Part shown: one piece after another, positions 45,959-59,257 of the stretch
How the letters are laid out: each line of letters begins with the position of its first letter
Numbering within the stretch: the first letter of the stretch is position 1
Assembly: GCF_048544455.1 (NCBI RefSeq)
Contig: NC_133535.1
Coordinates: forward strand, 82,956,120 to 83,020,119
DNA from: Silene latifolia
Lineage: Eukaryota; Streptophyta; Magnoliopsida; Caryophyllales; Caryophyllaceae
DNA: 64,000 bases
Reading direction: 5' to 3'
Program-made: the position numbers and the translations under genes
Notes under the pieces: model-generated
Database searches by the model: none
What the model was told of the DNA's origin: nothing
What the model saw: only the letters and a program-made list of their open reading frames with translations

Positions 45959-48900
45959 GTCTTCCCTCCTTAAAAAGAACTTTGTCCCCGAAGTTCAACC
46001 CATACATACAAACATAACTAACTCGGTCAAGACGCAACAATACTACTAAGAACTCAAAACGAAACCCGAACTTATTAAAGATGAAACCATGAACTCTTAA
46101 CACCAACTCCACCAACTATTCCTACCTCCACACATCGCTCACGATATCGTATCAACTACATCATATTCTCTCTCGACACCAACTCCCAACACCACCAACT
46201 ACTATCCACAAACGCTGTTAGCTCCGTAACATATTATCCATTAGAAAATCCAATATCAAGACACTCATAGACATCAAACGGAATGTTACATTCTACCACC
46301 CTTAAAAGGAACTTCGTCCTAGAAGTTTACTCACACTCATAATATCATCATCCAACTGTCAACACTATTGAAATATTCTCCCATTCCTAAACATCACACT
46401 ACTATAAGCACGGTCATGACCTTTAATAAAATTAACCAAACACGAATCAATCTTTTATTCTACATCAAGACTCAAACTTCCAAATCTACTACAACCTGTA
46501 CAACCATCAAAATCTCTTTTATCGTATCCTACTCCTCTTAAGATAAATGTTACGTCCTCGTAACTCACTAATACTAAATCCTAGCTATATCTTCTCAATA
46601 TCCCCATCACCACCGCATGTCAAAGATAACCACCTATAACCTGAACAGTCGCCATGCATAAATCTAAGGCTCTCTTACTTAAACAATTCTCATACTTCAA
46701 TTTACTCGTCACACCACCTAACCTATACCTCAAAATCTTTAGCTTATCCAAAACTTCAATTGTTCCCCATTACTGCCAAAACGACATAATCCTCTATACA
46801 AAACACATATCGCCAAAAACATAACTTACGATCCACACTTGTTACGTACACTCACACTAGATCCTCAAGTTTTTTTCCTTCATTACCGCAAAACTCATAC
46901 ATAACTTAACATGACACTAATTCCCCAACACCCTACACTCACTGTCTCAACACAAGATTATGAACCACCTGCAGCTCTCAGATCAGTATAACACATGGTC
47001 CACAAATCGCTTACCATGACTATGTCTACCGATTCCTCATCTTAAAACAAGATCAAAATTACTATGACAACTTCTCACAACTCTGGCCCATCAACAAAAT
47101 ACCACTATGCCATGACAACAACAGAAACATACATAACTCTCTTCCATATCATACTCTGCCCTCACATCCGAGCTGAAACTAGCAAGAAACATCAACAAAC
47201 AAAATAACAGTCTATATGTACAACCCGAAACTCACCGGAAGCAACATCAAACAAAACAACAATCAATGTATAACTGGTATGTACTTTCGAAAACTCGTAT
47301 CGTAATCACCCCGCCTACGCCACCATAACCGGTGACGGCATCGCAACACCGCCACCAACCGCCGCACCGTAGTGCGAAAATACCCGCATCATAACACGAA
47401 GTACCGTGCCCGGATCACCACCCGAGGCATAATAACCACATCGATAGACATCACAACCACATACAATTCTCATGAACACTAACTTAGCATAACTTTTCGG
47501 ACAAGAAAAATTATTCAAATCCACTTTACTAATCACAACGCAACAAATTGTATGAATTAAACAGATAAGAACCTCATGAATATGATATCCCTCACACCAT
47601 ATCACAGAATAAAATATATCATGAATACATACAAGCATAACTAGCCATGCCAAATCAGTCAAATTATTACCTTTTTAAACATCATTCCATTACATTATCG
47701 CATCCAACATATATTACAGCACATTCAGATAACAACTTTATGTCTATCACACCATACCACTTATCGTGAGGTCGGAACCTCACACAAACGTTTAGACACA
47801 TCATAGACCCATAATCACATCCAACTAGTCAATCCTGATCACGTAAGTTACCACCTGATATAAGTTACCTCTCACCCGAGCTTAACGTTTATGCCCCTCA
47901 TAACACATTCTCCCATTCGCATAACCATCACCTCATGCCAAATATAACCATACCATTACTATTCAACTATTAGCACCCGCCCCATCTAATTACATCTTAT
48001 ACTTCTTTACAACCATACATATCAATCCGGCCTCTACAAAATCAACCTCAATAGAATTGCTATCTTTCTAATATACCATCACCCTTAACCACTAGTCACA
48101 AACCATAACACTACCACTGTCCGGACATCAAACCTCTTACACTCATCTCTAAACATCACGATTTCTTTCCTATCTTTGGTTAACATCCCAAATAACGAAC
48201 ATCCAATCCATCAACAAAATTACCTCAACATTCTTCCCAATACTATCCTTAATTGTATCATCATCTAACTCTCCACCAAAATCTCATATCATGCAGATAT
48301 TCTACCAACTTCTTACTTTCTTTAATTCCTCAAAACTCAAGACTAATCATGTTGTCCCGAAACTCCTATATAACCATCAACTAACATCCTCACGATTGGT
48401 ATCACACATCTCGACGACTCCTTACCTCTATATCACATAACTCCGGTCAACATTTTCCTAGTTTTACTCCCCTCATTCTTTTCTTTTACACTCGACAAAA
48501 TCAATTAACCATAAAACTCCTTATTACTTCTTCCTAACTCTTTAGTGCTCCGATTATCTTCTCATTGCTCCAAAACTCAAATCCCATTATTTCTTATCGA
48601 TATTATCTCACTCTTCCTTACCATGGATATTCTCTTATCATGCTATCACTCTCACTTATCACCAATCAATCTACACGGTCAGTCCATACTATTAACTGCC
48701 CAAGAAAATCACACATTAGTTCCACCTCTTGATAAACCAAATGCCCAAACTCACTCGCTATCTGCAAACCCGCATCGCTGCATAACTCAATCTAAGCTCT
48801 TTATACCCCATTTCTTTCCATTTACCTATATCGACCTTTCCATTACATATATTCTTTACCAACTGAGCAATAACTACCTCCCTTCATAATCCTTAAACAT

Positions 48901-50613
48901 CCAAAGTTACCACCATATGCGTCTCTCATTTCAATCTTTCATTCCCACGTTCCTTAAACTTACATCACCCTTTGCCCACATTCACTTACTTTTATATTAC
49001 TCAACACACAATCATATCACTCATCCCGTCTCACAAAACATGCTCTATGCCTCAATTAAGCCTTGCCAATCTTCCTTTTCCTTTTTTCCTCTATCTATCA
49101 CAACCACATATAACTCATGTCCTCTCCACCGAACTCATACTCACCATAGGTGCCACTCACTACACCATAAGATTGGGTAACTTACGCATCAAGACCAACA
49201 TACATGTAAAACAATGCATAAAGAAGCAAAATAACACCTTTGAATTAAACATAATATGCAACGAAGTCAAAAGATAAGCATATGACCCAAAATAGGGGTC
49301 ACTAGATCGAGTACAAGCCACTCGATCGAGTAAGTGATTTACTCGATCGAGTAGGTGAAAGTCAGAGACACGTATATAAAAATTACCAGGGCTACTCGAT
49401 CGAGTAAGGGGTATTCGATGGAGTACCAAGGTGCACTCGATCGAGTAAGGGCCACTCGATCGAGTACCCTATGCATTTCTCAGCACTGTCCAGTTTTCGT
49501 AAAACGGTCATAACTCACTCATTTCTTGGTTGTTTTGGGCGTGTGACCTATCGTTAGAATCGTAAAAGAATAAGCTATCACCTACAATTGGAATCACATC
49601 AAAATCATTTATGCATCCCAAGTTATAACAGTTTAAAGACAACTGTGTTGTAATCAGACGACATAATTATATGACTTTCTCTTTCAAACAACTTAAACAT
49701 CAACAAAGAGAATATAAGCGACTCAATACTTGTAAAACTACTATCCCTATCCACATGTTACGACCTACCAAAAGCCAAACCATAACATTTATCATGCTCA
49801 TATAACATTCAACTTATCACTCATGTACTACCGCATACTTAACTTTATAACTTTTCGTAAAACAAAACATACTAATACAATTACAAATCCTATTTCCATG
49901 TTACTAATACAACAATATTACAAATCCACTTCGTCACCTAGACAGATTCATAATCACGAAATTCATATTTTCATGCAATTGCCACTTCATCTTTTCCAAT
50001 CAATTCATCTAGTTCAATCACATTCTTCATCTAACAAGTGCATATGATACAACAGTAGGCAATTATATGAACTTATTATATAGCTTTACGCAAACAAAAT
50101 TACATAAAATCATATCACACCCCCTAATCACATGTTACTAGTATATCCCCATTATAAATCATCCATCCTGTAACATCATTATTCATCACATATTATCATA
50201 TATAAACTACTCCCTTTTTCTACCACATCATTCATCATTCTCATATACTTTTCCAACAATTCAAAACAACATTGTAAACCAACTATCATGCAATTCATGT
50301 ATTCAATCAACGACAAATATAATCATATCATCATCATCCTTCACTACACATCTCATATCCTCCACATGCACGCATCCATCGATTCATACAACACCTTACT
50401 ATATAGATACACAACACACAAGGTAAACACATAGCCATCCCGACTCATATCCCATGTGACCGGTTCAAAGTTGTAGGGCGAGTTCGCGACTTTAGGACGT
50501 CTCCCAAGCCTTTACATTAGCTCCTACAACTTTTACCCCGAGTTCATTTTAATTAGACTCCCTAGGTTCATTAGATTCATTAGTTACAGGTTTCAGGATC
50601 GTCGCTCTGATAC
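45959..50613 (-). other. Element D internal region, no genes seen
   Basis: The region is C- and A-rich on the plus strand and has only short open frames with no family resemblance. A second PPT-like site followed by TGTAACATTCCG is at 46283-46320 (minus strand). A second palindrome cluster is at 49296-49466. Confidence 0.6.
49296..49466. repeat. ACTCGATCGAGT palindrome cluster inside element D
   Basis: Five perfect copies and two degenerate ones (actagatcgagt, attcgatggagt) lie in about 170 bp. A TATATAAAA sequence sits among them on the plus strand near 49372. Confidence 0.95.
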
Positions 50614-50625
50614 CATTTTGTAACA
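50614..50625 (-). other. Element D primer-binding site
   Basis: The minus strand reads TGGTATCAGAGC, complementary to initiator tRNA-Met, 3 bp inside the LTR edge at 50629. Confidence 0.9.
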
Positions 50626-50628
50626 CCC

Positions 50629-51328
50629 CCATACTCCAAGTGCCTTACCAGGACCACTTAAGGCATGGAAATGCTACCATCTTGGTTATCCGAGGCAATG
50701 ATAATCAAATGACAATGAAGAAGCATAATTTAAATAACAATATAACTTAAAGTGATTACATGATCAAAACCAAAACTGTGAAACTCATATACAAGGTTCT
50801 CACACGGTCTATTGCTAAAATTATCAAGGCTATAAAACATCGTCTGACACAGCGGAAGACTTCTAACTGCCACGTGATGACTCATCCCAGCTATCCCATA
50901 CGCGTCATATCATACAAGCTCAATAACTGCTCACCACCCCCGAATGGATCACCACAGTTTTTAAAACATTTAAACGGAGTCAGTACTAATTACACAAAAA
51001 TAATGCCACAATGAAACAAGTACACAAACTGTTCAAATAACTCAACACAACCCCAGTCTCCATCTCCAATCTCCACACAACTGACTACACACTAAACTGT
51101 ATAGCCCTGCCAGAGTACCCATCGCAACAGGTTACTCCTCGCCGCCAGTGGGGGACCGCAGCCGTTCCCACCTAGGCCCCGCTCATCTCCATCGAGCGAT
51201 AAACCCATGTTCATTAATGTGCACATCCCTCCTATGGCGGGTTCCACAGGAGGCGAATCAAGGGCGTGAAGTCACTCCCGTAAGTGACTCCACTCAGCCA
51301 GGGACGCACCCCGAAGAACACAGACAGA
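50629..51328 (-). mobile_element. Element D 5' LTR, cut by Tat 2
   Basis: It aligns with 44497 to about 45197, and ends abruptly at 51328 where TGTAGATACC of Tat 2 starts. The last 5 bp, acaga, are a candidate target duplication for Tat 2. Confidence 0.85.
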
Positions 51329-53744
51329 TGTAGATACCTCATTTCTGCACCTCTCGCAAACCACCCGGTGATGATTGGGCCGCATGTTTGGTACGCGGAA
51401 CGATTTGTGACAATTCGTAAGATTATCATCAAGTGATTGCTCATATATCAATGTCTACCTCTTAGTTGTCATCTACGTGCCGATACGGTCGTTTTGACAG
51501 TAATTAGAGTACATTTGGAGTCCGGGCCTAAAACCGTCTTCATTTTCTGATAACCGTTAAATCCCGAGTCAGAATGTTCTGGAATGTTCCGGATATTTCT
51601 ATTCCATATTTCATAATTTTCATCCTTTGGTAAACAATTTGCCGAAATATTCACATAAGATATTAAGGAAAACCAAATTATTCCGTCCTACCATAACTTA
51701 AACACGGAAATCTTTCTTCCGCAGGAGGAAACCACTTGGGAACAGACGCAGCAGGTGCTGCGCCTCTTCCAAGAGACGCAGTGGCTGCTGCGCCTCTTCC
51801 CAGGTCTTATTCTGCGTAGTTTTCGTATCTTTTTCATATCTTTCCGAGATTCACTTCCAAAGAGTCTCCGAAACCCTAATTCCTTCACGAGATTAGTATA
51901 AATAGGAGCCTTCGCTCCTCATATTTCTCACGCGAGTGTCCGCCCTTCTCTTCTCCCTTTGCATTCTAGACCTTTGTTCTTACTTTTTGGCGTCTACGTG
52001 CTTGAACATTCGACCACGTAAGCTCGGATCCTTCTGAGTACCAGCCTCGTTTGCATGACCGACCAATTTGACCAACTACACATCAATTAACTTAATTAAT
52101 TAATCGTTTTCCTCTTACGAGGGCACTTTCTTTGCATTCGCGTCGAGCATCACTAATCGATATCTTAGTCCTTCTCGTTTCGTTAAACATGTAAGTCTGA
52201 GGGTGTATAATCCTTATTTATTTATTGTATTTACTTTTTGTAATCATTAATGTAAGGTTTATGTCGAAAATATCATTAAAACCGATTTCTAAAGCCTTGT
52301 TTAAAACCTCTTTTTACGGATTTCCAGTAGACAGACGTCGAGAAAGGACGCAGCAACTGCTGCGCCTCTTCGAAGGAGCGCAGCACCTGCTGCGCCTCTT
52401 CGTGAGGCTGCCGCAGTTCCTGCTTCCTTTCTTCTTCCTTCGTCCTCTGTAATTCGTTCTTTCTCTTTTGTTTCCGTTGTTTTTTGTTAATTCTTCGTCA
52501 TAATATCATAATATTTCACATGTATATTATTATTCACCGTTAGCACGTAATTTATCATTAAATTCGGCTTGAATCCCAAGTAATCTCATATTTGCGGGTT
52601 TTCGTCATTAAATTCAATCCGGGTTGTAGAAATTTGATTTGTTCATATTGAGTTTCTGTAATTCGATCCTTTGATATATTTTAATCTGTCTTTTGTCATG
52701 TTCATCGCATATTTGTCATTAATTCATCGTGATTTGTCTATTTTATTCACTCTTGTCACTAGTTAATCATTCATTCATATAAATAATCCGTCTTAATTCC
52801 GTCTCACCCATGTTTTATTGTTTTATGACCATTAATCACATGTAAATAACCCATTAATCACTTTCATCCGAGTAAATAATTAAATCAATCATTAACTTTA
52901 CCGACGAGTATTAAGAACACCAATTCCGGCTTCACAGCCAGATTCGGAGTCAGAACAGACGCAAAGAATCGCTGCGCCTATTCCAAAGGACGCACTCTGC
53001 TGCGCTTTATTCGGTTGAATTTCTGTCCCGAACTCCGTTTTGCCTTGACTTAGTTTAATTAGCTTACGTATAATCAACTATTAATCGTATTATCACCTTC
53101 TGTTCTGTTCGTTAATTCGTTCCTTTATTCTTTTTCTCAAATTATCCGTTTTAAAGGTATTTTCGACATAAATCGCCTATCCCGATGTAATTATTGTAAT
53201 TTTCCATTGTAATTTTCATTATTGTAATTTTGTTGTATTTATCATATTTCTTGTATCATTTGAATGTTCTCACATGTAATTGAGCATTAAATCCTACTTC
53301 GACCTTAATTGTATGTTAAACTAATCGTCAACCGACTTAGTCTAATTCTCACATGTTAGGATTAAAACTTGGATGTTGCATTGCATGCATATAATCGACG
53401 ATATATCAAGTATAGACGATTTCCCTAATCATTAGTAGAGGCCGCTATCGAGGCGGGCGGGATTAGGTGTTCGATCAAAAGAGCTTCCTAATACGTACCC
53501 TCACCCCTTACTCCAGATCTCCGTGAACACCCGTGTTCATTGGCATCCACGAGAGTCATTCTAGACATAGAATGCGAAGGGTAACGATTGCTTTGTGTTC
53601 ATGTCACTACTTTGTGTCTTGACATGACACGAGGTATTCGAACGGTTCCAATTTCCCATAAAAATTGGTGGCGACTCCAACAAAAATGCAAAGGCTTGTT
53701 CCTCCTTCCTTCCAAGCGCCCTCGTGGGCCCCCCGCTGTCCACA
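51329..53744 (+). mobile_element. Tat element 2: complete 5' LTR (2416 bp)
   Basis: It runs from TGTAGATACC to CCACA and is the only uninterrupted copy of this LTR here. It has TATAAATA at 51897-51904 and paired-hairpin blocks at 51745-51800, 52346-52402 and 52953-53014. The first block is about 97 bp upstream of the TATA box. Open frames inside are not conserved among copies. Confidence 0.9.
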
Positions 53745-53747
53745 GTT

Positions 53748-53913
53748 TGGCGACTCCGCTGAGGATAATACACTTACGTGTAGAAAGGGTGAAACTTGAA
53801 CAAGGTTAAGGAATAGTTTGTACAAGACAATTGTCGGTTTTCATAACTTGGTCTTCCTAGATCGTTTCATTCGGCCTTCCTAGGCCCAACCCAATCCATT
53901 CGACCAATCGTCC
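53748..53913 (+). other. Tat 2 primer-binding site (53748-53765) and truncated leader
   Basis: TGGCGACTCCGCTGAGGA matches the Tat 1 PBS. The leader follows the Tat 1 leader to the phrase gaccaatcgtcc, then is cut by the Athila LTR at 53914. The rest of Tat 2 must lie beyond the right edge. Confidence 0.85.
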
Positions 53914-55003
53914 TGATCGGAGCCATTTGGTGTTCACAATTAAGCATATGTGGTCGTTGGTCAATGGTCGATACAAAACACAATTTATACTTCACAAACA
54001 ACTCTACAATTAGTAAAGAGGCAAGTAAAGGTCGGATCCCAAGGGACGGGTATTGAAATGAAGATTCTATTGTAACTAGTGGTGTCTAGGGGTGTCACGA
54101 ATTGGGTTGATGTAGAAGGTTACTAAACTAAAATAGCAATGAAAATAAACTAACAAGGTAAATGAAATAAGGGTGTAAACAATTGATTAAAAGCACTAGG
54201 GTGTCATGGGTTCATAGGGGAATCATGGGATATGATCATACAAACATGTTCTCAAATTATAAGCAAGCAATTATTGTTGTGATGGATTGAGTTGGGTTAT
54301 ATCTTACAATCCTAGGAAAGTTTGGGTCCCGGAGCCGAATCTCTTGGATTGTACAACACCTACAAGTCGACTTAATCTTCCCTACTTAACACATGCATGG
54401 TCTAACAAGACTCGAGTTGGGTTATGTCTTACAAGTCAAGTTGAAAGGATAGAAGATGATAGTAAATGCAAGGATTCATAGGCTTAGCATTTCATCAAAT
54501 ATAACATGTGCATGTATTAAGATCAAACAAGCAAGCAAATAAGATATGAAAGCATATTAATTTAAGCATGAATCATTCCCCATGTTGGTTTCCCCTAATC
54601 ACCCATTAAACCCTAGCTAAGAGACTACTCACTCATTATCATATTGATCATGCTAGAAAGGTTGTCAATCATACTAACATAATGAAACATGATGAATAAA
54701 TGAAAGTAATTAGCAATAATTAAAAAGGGATTAAGAGATTATACCTACTAATGATTCCAATAATAAAGCAAGAATAATAGAAGTACTTGAATCCTAGATT
54801 GAGAGGTTGTCAATCTCCCAATAATAACCCAAATAATCTTCAATTACCCAAAATAAAGTAAGAACAAGAGAGAGATTAAGGAACTAAAACTTGGATTAAA
54901 ACTTGATTAATATTTGATTACAATATTGAAGAGAGATTTGATTGATATTAACTACACTAATTATTGATAAGAAGAACATGCTCCTCTAATTAGACTAATG
55001 GGG

Positions 55004-55011
55004 TATTTATA
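55004..55011 (-). promoter_or_regulatory. TATA box of the Athila LTR
   Basis: The minus strand reads CTATAAATACCCC. The palindrome cluster at 55163-55324 is upstream. Confidence 0.7.
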
Positions 55012-55162
55012 GTGAAAATTGGGGAGGATGCATTAGGGTTAACTAAGGGCTAAACTAGTAATTACACTTTTTAAGTTGAGCAAGGAGCCTCCAGGATTGT
55101 CCGAGAGAAGGGCTTCTTCATTTCGTAGCTTGAAGAACGAAACCGTGCGTCTTTGTCTTTGT

Positions 55163-55324
55163 GATCCGTGCGGCTGGGAGTCGGGACGGCCGGATTTGGG
55201 ATGGACGATCCGAGCGGATCAAGGAACAAGACGCACGGACTGGGCATGGGCAATCCGAGCGGATTCCTGGTGAGGACGCTCGGACTGGCGAGGACGGACG
55301 GATTCTCTACAATCCGTTCGGATT
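55163..55324. repeat. AATCCGNNCGGATT palindrome cluster in the Athila LTR
   Basis: Perfect arms occur at 55207-55220 (GATCCG AG CGGATC), 55252-55265 and 55311-55324. Half sites such as gacggacggatt lie between them. Confidence 0.9.
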
Positions 55325-55673
55325 GTAGCTCAGCAGCTTTCCTTCTTCTTTTTCTTCCCTTTTCTTCATGAATTCCTTGGGGATTTCCTTGGGGACTCAA
55401 GGATCCTTTTCTCAACAATGCTCTTCTACTATGCTATGTACAAAGGCCTTCTAGTCTTGTCTCTCCTTGATGCTTGGTCATTGAATATGATCAATTTAGC
55501 CTTGTTTTGCCATGAAAATGCAAGATTCTTACTCCTTTCCTACCAAGGGATCAAAATCTCAAAGAATATGCAAAACAAAGAACTAAAGATAAGAAATGAC
55601 CCAAATAGGCACTAAAAAGCATAGAAACAATGGTAATTCGGGGGCTAAATACGCGCCAATTATGGTCGCATCA

Positions 55674-57627
55674 AATATCCCCAAACCGAACCTTTGCTCG
55701 TCCCGAGTAAAGAGGTGACAAAGACTAGGACCAAAACTAACCTAACCTAATAATAATAGCCGATATGAGACAATTAGCGGGTCTCACTCCGCCCCTTCAA
55801 CTCACAACAAGACAACCATGAGGTAGGATGCCTTCTTGCAAGGCAAGGTGGGTCTTGCCAAAATGGCGACACATCCAAACATTAAGCACACAAAATCAAG
55901 TAATGGATGCATCTACAAAAAGAATAGCCACTTTCCTCATCTAAGTGGCGGAAATTATCTACAAGGGAAGCAATTCAAGGGTACACAATCCTTCATAGAT
56001 GCAATTTGTTCAAACTACTAAGCCTAGAAGGATACCAATAAATCACCTCCAAAATGTGTCAAGCTAGGGTACCTTTGTCCTCAATCGTTAAATGCTTTTG
56101 TCAAGAATAGACTCCCTATGGTGTTAGAAACACTGGAGGATCGCGGAATTCCCCCTCTTGCCTAGACAAGAAGAAGGGTCGTCCCCTCTCTACCATGCAC
56201 AAAAATGGATACGATGGATAAAGGGATCGATAGATGTTTGAGTTTCATTTTGGGAGTTTGCTTTTGTTTTTGTTTTCCCCCCAAATTTCTTTGGCATTTG
56301 ACTTTTTGAGAACACTTTCTTGCCATTTCTTTTTGATTTTTGGCATTTCAATACTTGACAACTTTTTGCATTTTCTTTTTGAACATTTTCAAAGTCACCC
56401 CAATTAGTAACGAGGGTGCCTTATTTTTGAAGCTTTAGGAGTTCTATTTTTGCTCCTCTTTTCTTTTGATGCATTTTTGCAAACTTTCTTTCACTTTTCA
56501 TTTCATTGAACTCAAATTGATTTCTTTTTGTTTTGTGCCCATTCCCTTTGATGACAAAAATGTATGGTAGAATATGGATGAATGATAGAAGTATGCATGG
56601 TTTCAAGGGTCACCTTGGAATAAACGGTAGCCAAGGAGTTATCACACCACAAGGTACTCTTGACTCGGCCTTAAACCATGGGTCAAAGGATACTAGCATG
56701 ACACATCCTAGGGTGTTTTACAAGCATTCTATCAAGCAAAGTCTTAAGAATAAAAAGCATCTACTAGGGCCTATATACACTTGTCAAGCTTCCCAAGTAG
56801 ACGGTTTCGCAAAATTTTTCTAACATGCAAACTACATGCCATGATGCAACTAGCATATATACATCCTAATGCAAATGATTCTACCAACTATTATGCCAAA
56901 TAAACTAAATGCAAGTCCTAAATTCACATTGTTTTACCGCATCAATCAAAATAAAGCCACATAGTCATTAACATAAAGAGGAGAAAGGAGATTGGAAAGA
57001 TCATACCATGCGGTCTTCAATATCCTCATGTCTCGGATGTGGCGTAGTCAATCAAGGATGAAACAAACACAATATATACAAGACAATATATACAAAGGAA
57101 ATGAACTTGTTTTTGGTTTTTTTTTTCAATTTTTCAAATTTTTATGATTTTTGAAATTTTTCAATTTTTATGGTTTTTGAATAAAAGTTAAGAGTTAGAA
57201 TTCCCATCCCCACACTAATATGGGCATTGTCCTCAATGGCCAAAATGATGGAAATTATGCAAAGAATGATGCATGATTTCTATACTAAATGCAATTCTAC
57301 ACTAAGCTATACTACATGATGCATGGTTTTTGTTATGACGGAGAGGATAATTTAAATTACCTCCCGTTGCGTATGCATTAACTTCCCCAAACCAAGCAAG
57401 ACACTATTGCTAATGTCAAAGCATGGGGGAGTTCATGCACATGCTATGCTATGCATGAGACTAGATTGTCATTTTGGATTTTACAAAAGTGGGAACAATA
57501 AAGAACACCTCAAAGGAACCGAGGTGTTAGTCCTTTGATGTTGCTAGGACTAAACCAACAATGATCAAAATGAAAATAAAATACAAAGAGATATAGACAA
57601 ACCGTGGGAGAGTAGGAATCTCCAAGG
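55674..57627 (-). other. Athila 3' untranslated region and PPT
   Basis: A G-rich tract on the minus strand (GGTTTGGGGATATT) next to the LTR edge at 55673 fits the PPT. The remaining 1.95 kb has no recognisable gene, only AT-rich and T-rich stretches. Confidence 0.6.
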
Positions 57628-59257
57628 CTAGTCTTCCATCATGCTACTATCATCACCACTTCCCTCATGAGAAGTGGTCACATTGCCACTTTCCTTGGCA
57701 CTTTCTTCTTTGCTTTCTTCATCATCATCTTCCTCATCATTATCTTCACCATCTTCACCATCTCTTTCTTCATCTCCACTTGCTTCTTCCTCAATATTAT
57801 CATCAATCTCCTCATCATTTCCAACAACCTCATTGTCTTCCACCACTTCCCTAGATGCACCCGGAAACAAGGCTTCTCTATCCGCCCAACTAGGCAAAGG
57901 ACAAGATGGATCAAGGAGTCCTTGCCTAGCTAGATGTAGGAGGGGAGGATATTGAGCCAAATAAGCATTCTTCCGATCTTCATAAGCTTGCTTGTGCATG
58001 GCTTGCATTAGAAGAGTGACATAATCTTTCCCAATTTCAACTCCTTGTGGTTTGAACTCTTCATAATCATAGGGGTAAGGTGGTATAACAATGGAAGAGG
58101 AGGGGGGTTTCATGATCACCCTTTTGTTGTTGAATGATGTACTTGGCTTCTTCGGATAGGGGAAGTAAATAGTTGGTCCGGTGGACACTAAGACGGCAAA
58201 TCTTTGCGGGTAAAGTGAATGATCGAGCCTCACTTGTAAGCCACCCATACTTGGTATCAAGGGAATTGTGAACAACCCACTTAAACTTGTTAATCAAGGT
58301 GGACATATCAATGAGATGGCCACCATCCTTAGCCTTGTACTTGCTATCCTTATTGAAATTAGGATCAAAGTGCTTGGCTAGGACCGTGACAAGGCCGCCA
58401 TTAACAATTACGGTTTGACCCTTCTTCCCACTATCTATATGGAGCCATCTATCAACCAATAGCCTCAAAGAATTGTAAGGCTTGGTGTGAATTCTTCCAA
58501 TATTCAAAGTTGATTCAAGGAGAATAAAATCGAGTCCCGTGAAATGATTGGTGTCTTTCCTAGCAATTATGGTATTTCCCACAACTTTGTGCCATATTCT
58601 TATGCCCGGATGATGGACCAAAAGAGCACGACAAGCTTTAAAATCTTCAAATTTCTTCCCGGAGATTGCCTCCCAAAGAGGCTCGGGATCATACTTCCCA
58701 TATTGCTTATAGAATTTATGTTCATCGCTAAGACCCAAAATTGCACCCAATTCCGGAAAGGAAATGCGTCTACTAGTGTTAGCTAGACGAAACTCAATAT
58801 TTTCCCTATTCTCAACTTTTGTCACTTTTAAAGAACTTAAGAATTCCAAGACAAGGGAGGGGTATGTTACTTCCTCCATTTCAAACAATTTCTTTAAACC
58901 CATGGCATTGAAAAAGATTCTTGTTTGTTCAAGAATACCCAACTTCTCTAAAGCATCTTGGCATATGAATTTGGTGGATTGAATTTGTCTCATAGCAAAC
59001 TTGACAAATGTATTTCTATGGGAGTCGGAAATGAATGTTACCTCCGGATAATGCAAGAGTTGATTAATTACCGGAGTAGAGGGCGATGCTTCCATAGGAA
59101 TTTGTTGAGGTGGTTGCACTTCCAAGCTTGGTGTTGATACCACCATTGCCAAAGCTTTCTTCATTTGTAGAGCTTTTTGCCTTTGAGAGAGAGTTGTAGT
59201 CTTTGGTGCCTTTGTTGCCTTTGCCTTTGCTTTTGTTGCTCCCTTTGTTCTTGCCAT
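57628..59257 (-). pseudogene. Athila second ORF (ATHILA ORF-1 family type), one frameshift
   Basis: ATG at 59257 starts a Lys/Ala-rich basic N-terminus (MARTKGATKAKAKATKAPKT). A globular region follows (ISFPELGAILGLSDEHKFYKQYG, TYPSLVLEFLSSLKV, YNSLRLLVDRWLHIDSGKKG, YGWLTSEARSFTLPAKI) that fits the plant ATHILA ORF family (PF03078-type). The frame closes at 58067, but an overlapping frame continues (PPYPYDYEEFKPQGVEIGKDY) to a very acidic C-terminus ending at 57628. A single shift between about 58230 and 58080 therefore splits a frame of about 540 codons. The function of this family is not established. It has its own upstream promoter-like region. Confidence 0.75.

Larger units (their letters stand above)
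44497..51328 (-). mobile_element. Element D: gypsy-type LTR element without coding capacity
   Basis: The 3' LTR is 44497-45958. The PPT (AAGGAGGGAAG, minus strand) lies just beyond it. The internal region is 45959-50613, the PBS 50614-50625, and the 5' LTR is 50629-51328 (cut by Tat 2). On the minus strand the LTR reads TGTAATACTACGG to GGGTGTTACA. The leader shares wording with elements F and G. No gag or pol frame is recognisable in 4.65 kb, so it is either a large non-autonomous derivative or extremely decayed. The left flank is atgta. Confidence 0.75.
53914..55673 (-). mobile_element. Athila 3' LTR (1760 bp)
   Basis: The minus strand starts TGATGCGACC at 55673 and ends CCGATCA at 53914. 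TATAAATACCCC lies at 55004-55011 on the minus strand. A cluster of AATCCGNNCGGATT-type palindromes lies 140-320 bp upstream of it. The open frame at 54287-54481 recurs in the other LTR only by LTR identity. Confidence 0.85.

Noticed and set aside
54287..54481. Identical 64-codon frame at 54287 and 63613
   Set aside because: Explained by near-identical Athila LTRs; it has no start context or family resemblance.
58067..58275. Intron joining the two Athila ORF2 frames
   Set aside because: The frames overlap and both read through the interval without clear GT..AG borders; a single indel is simpler.
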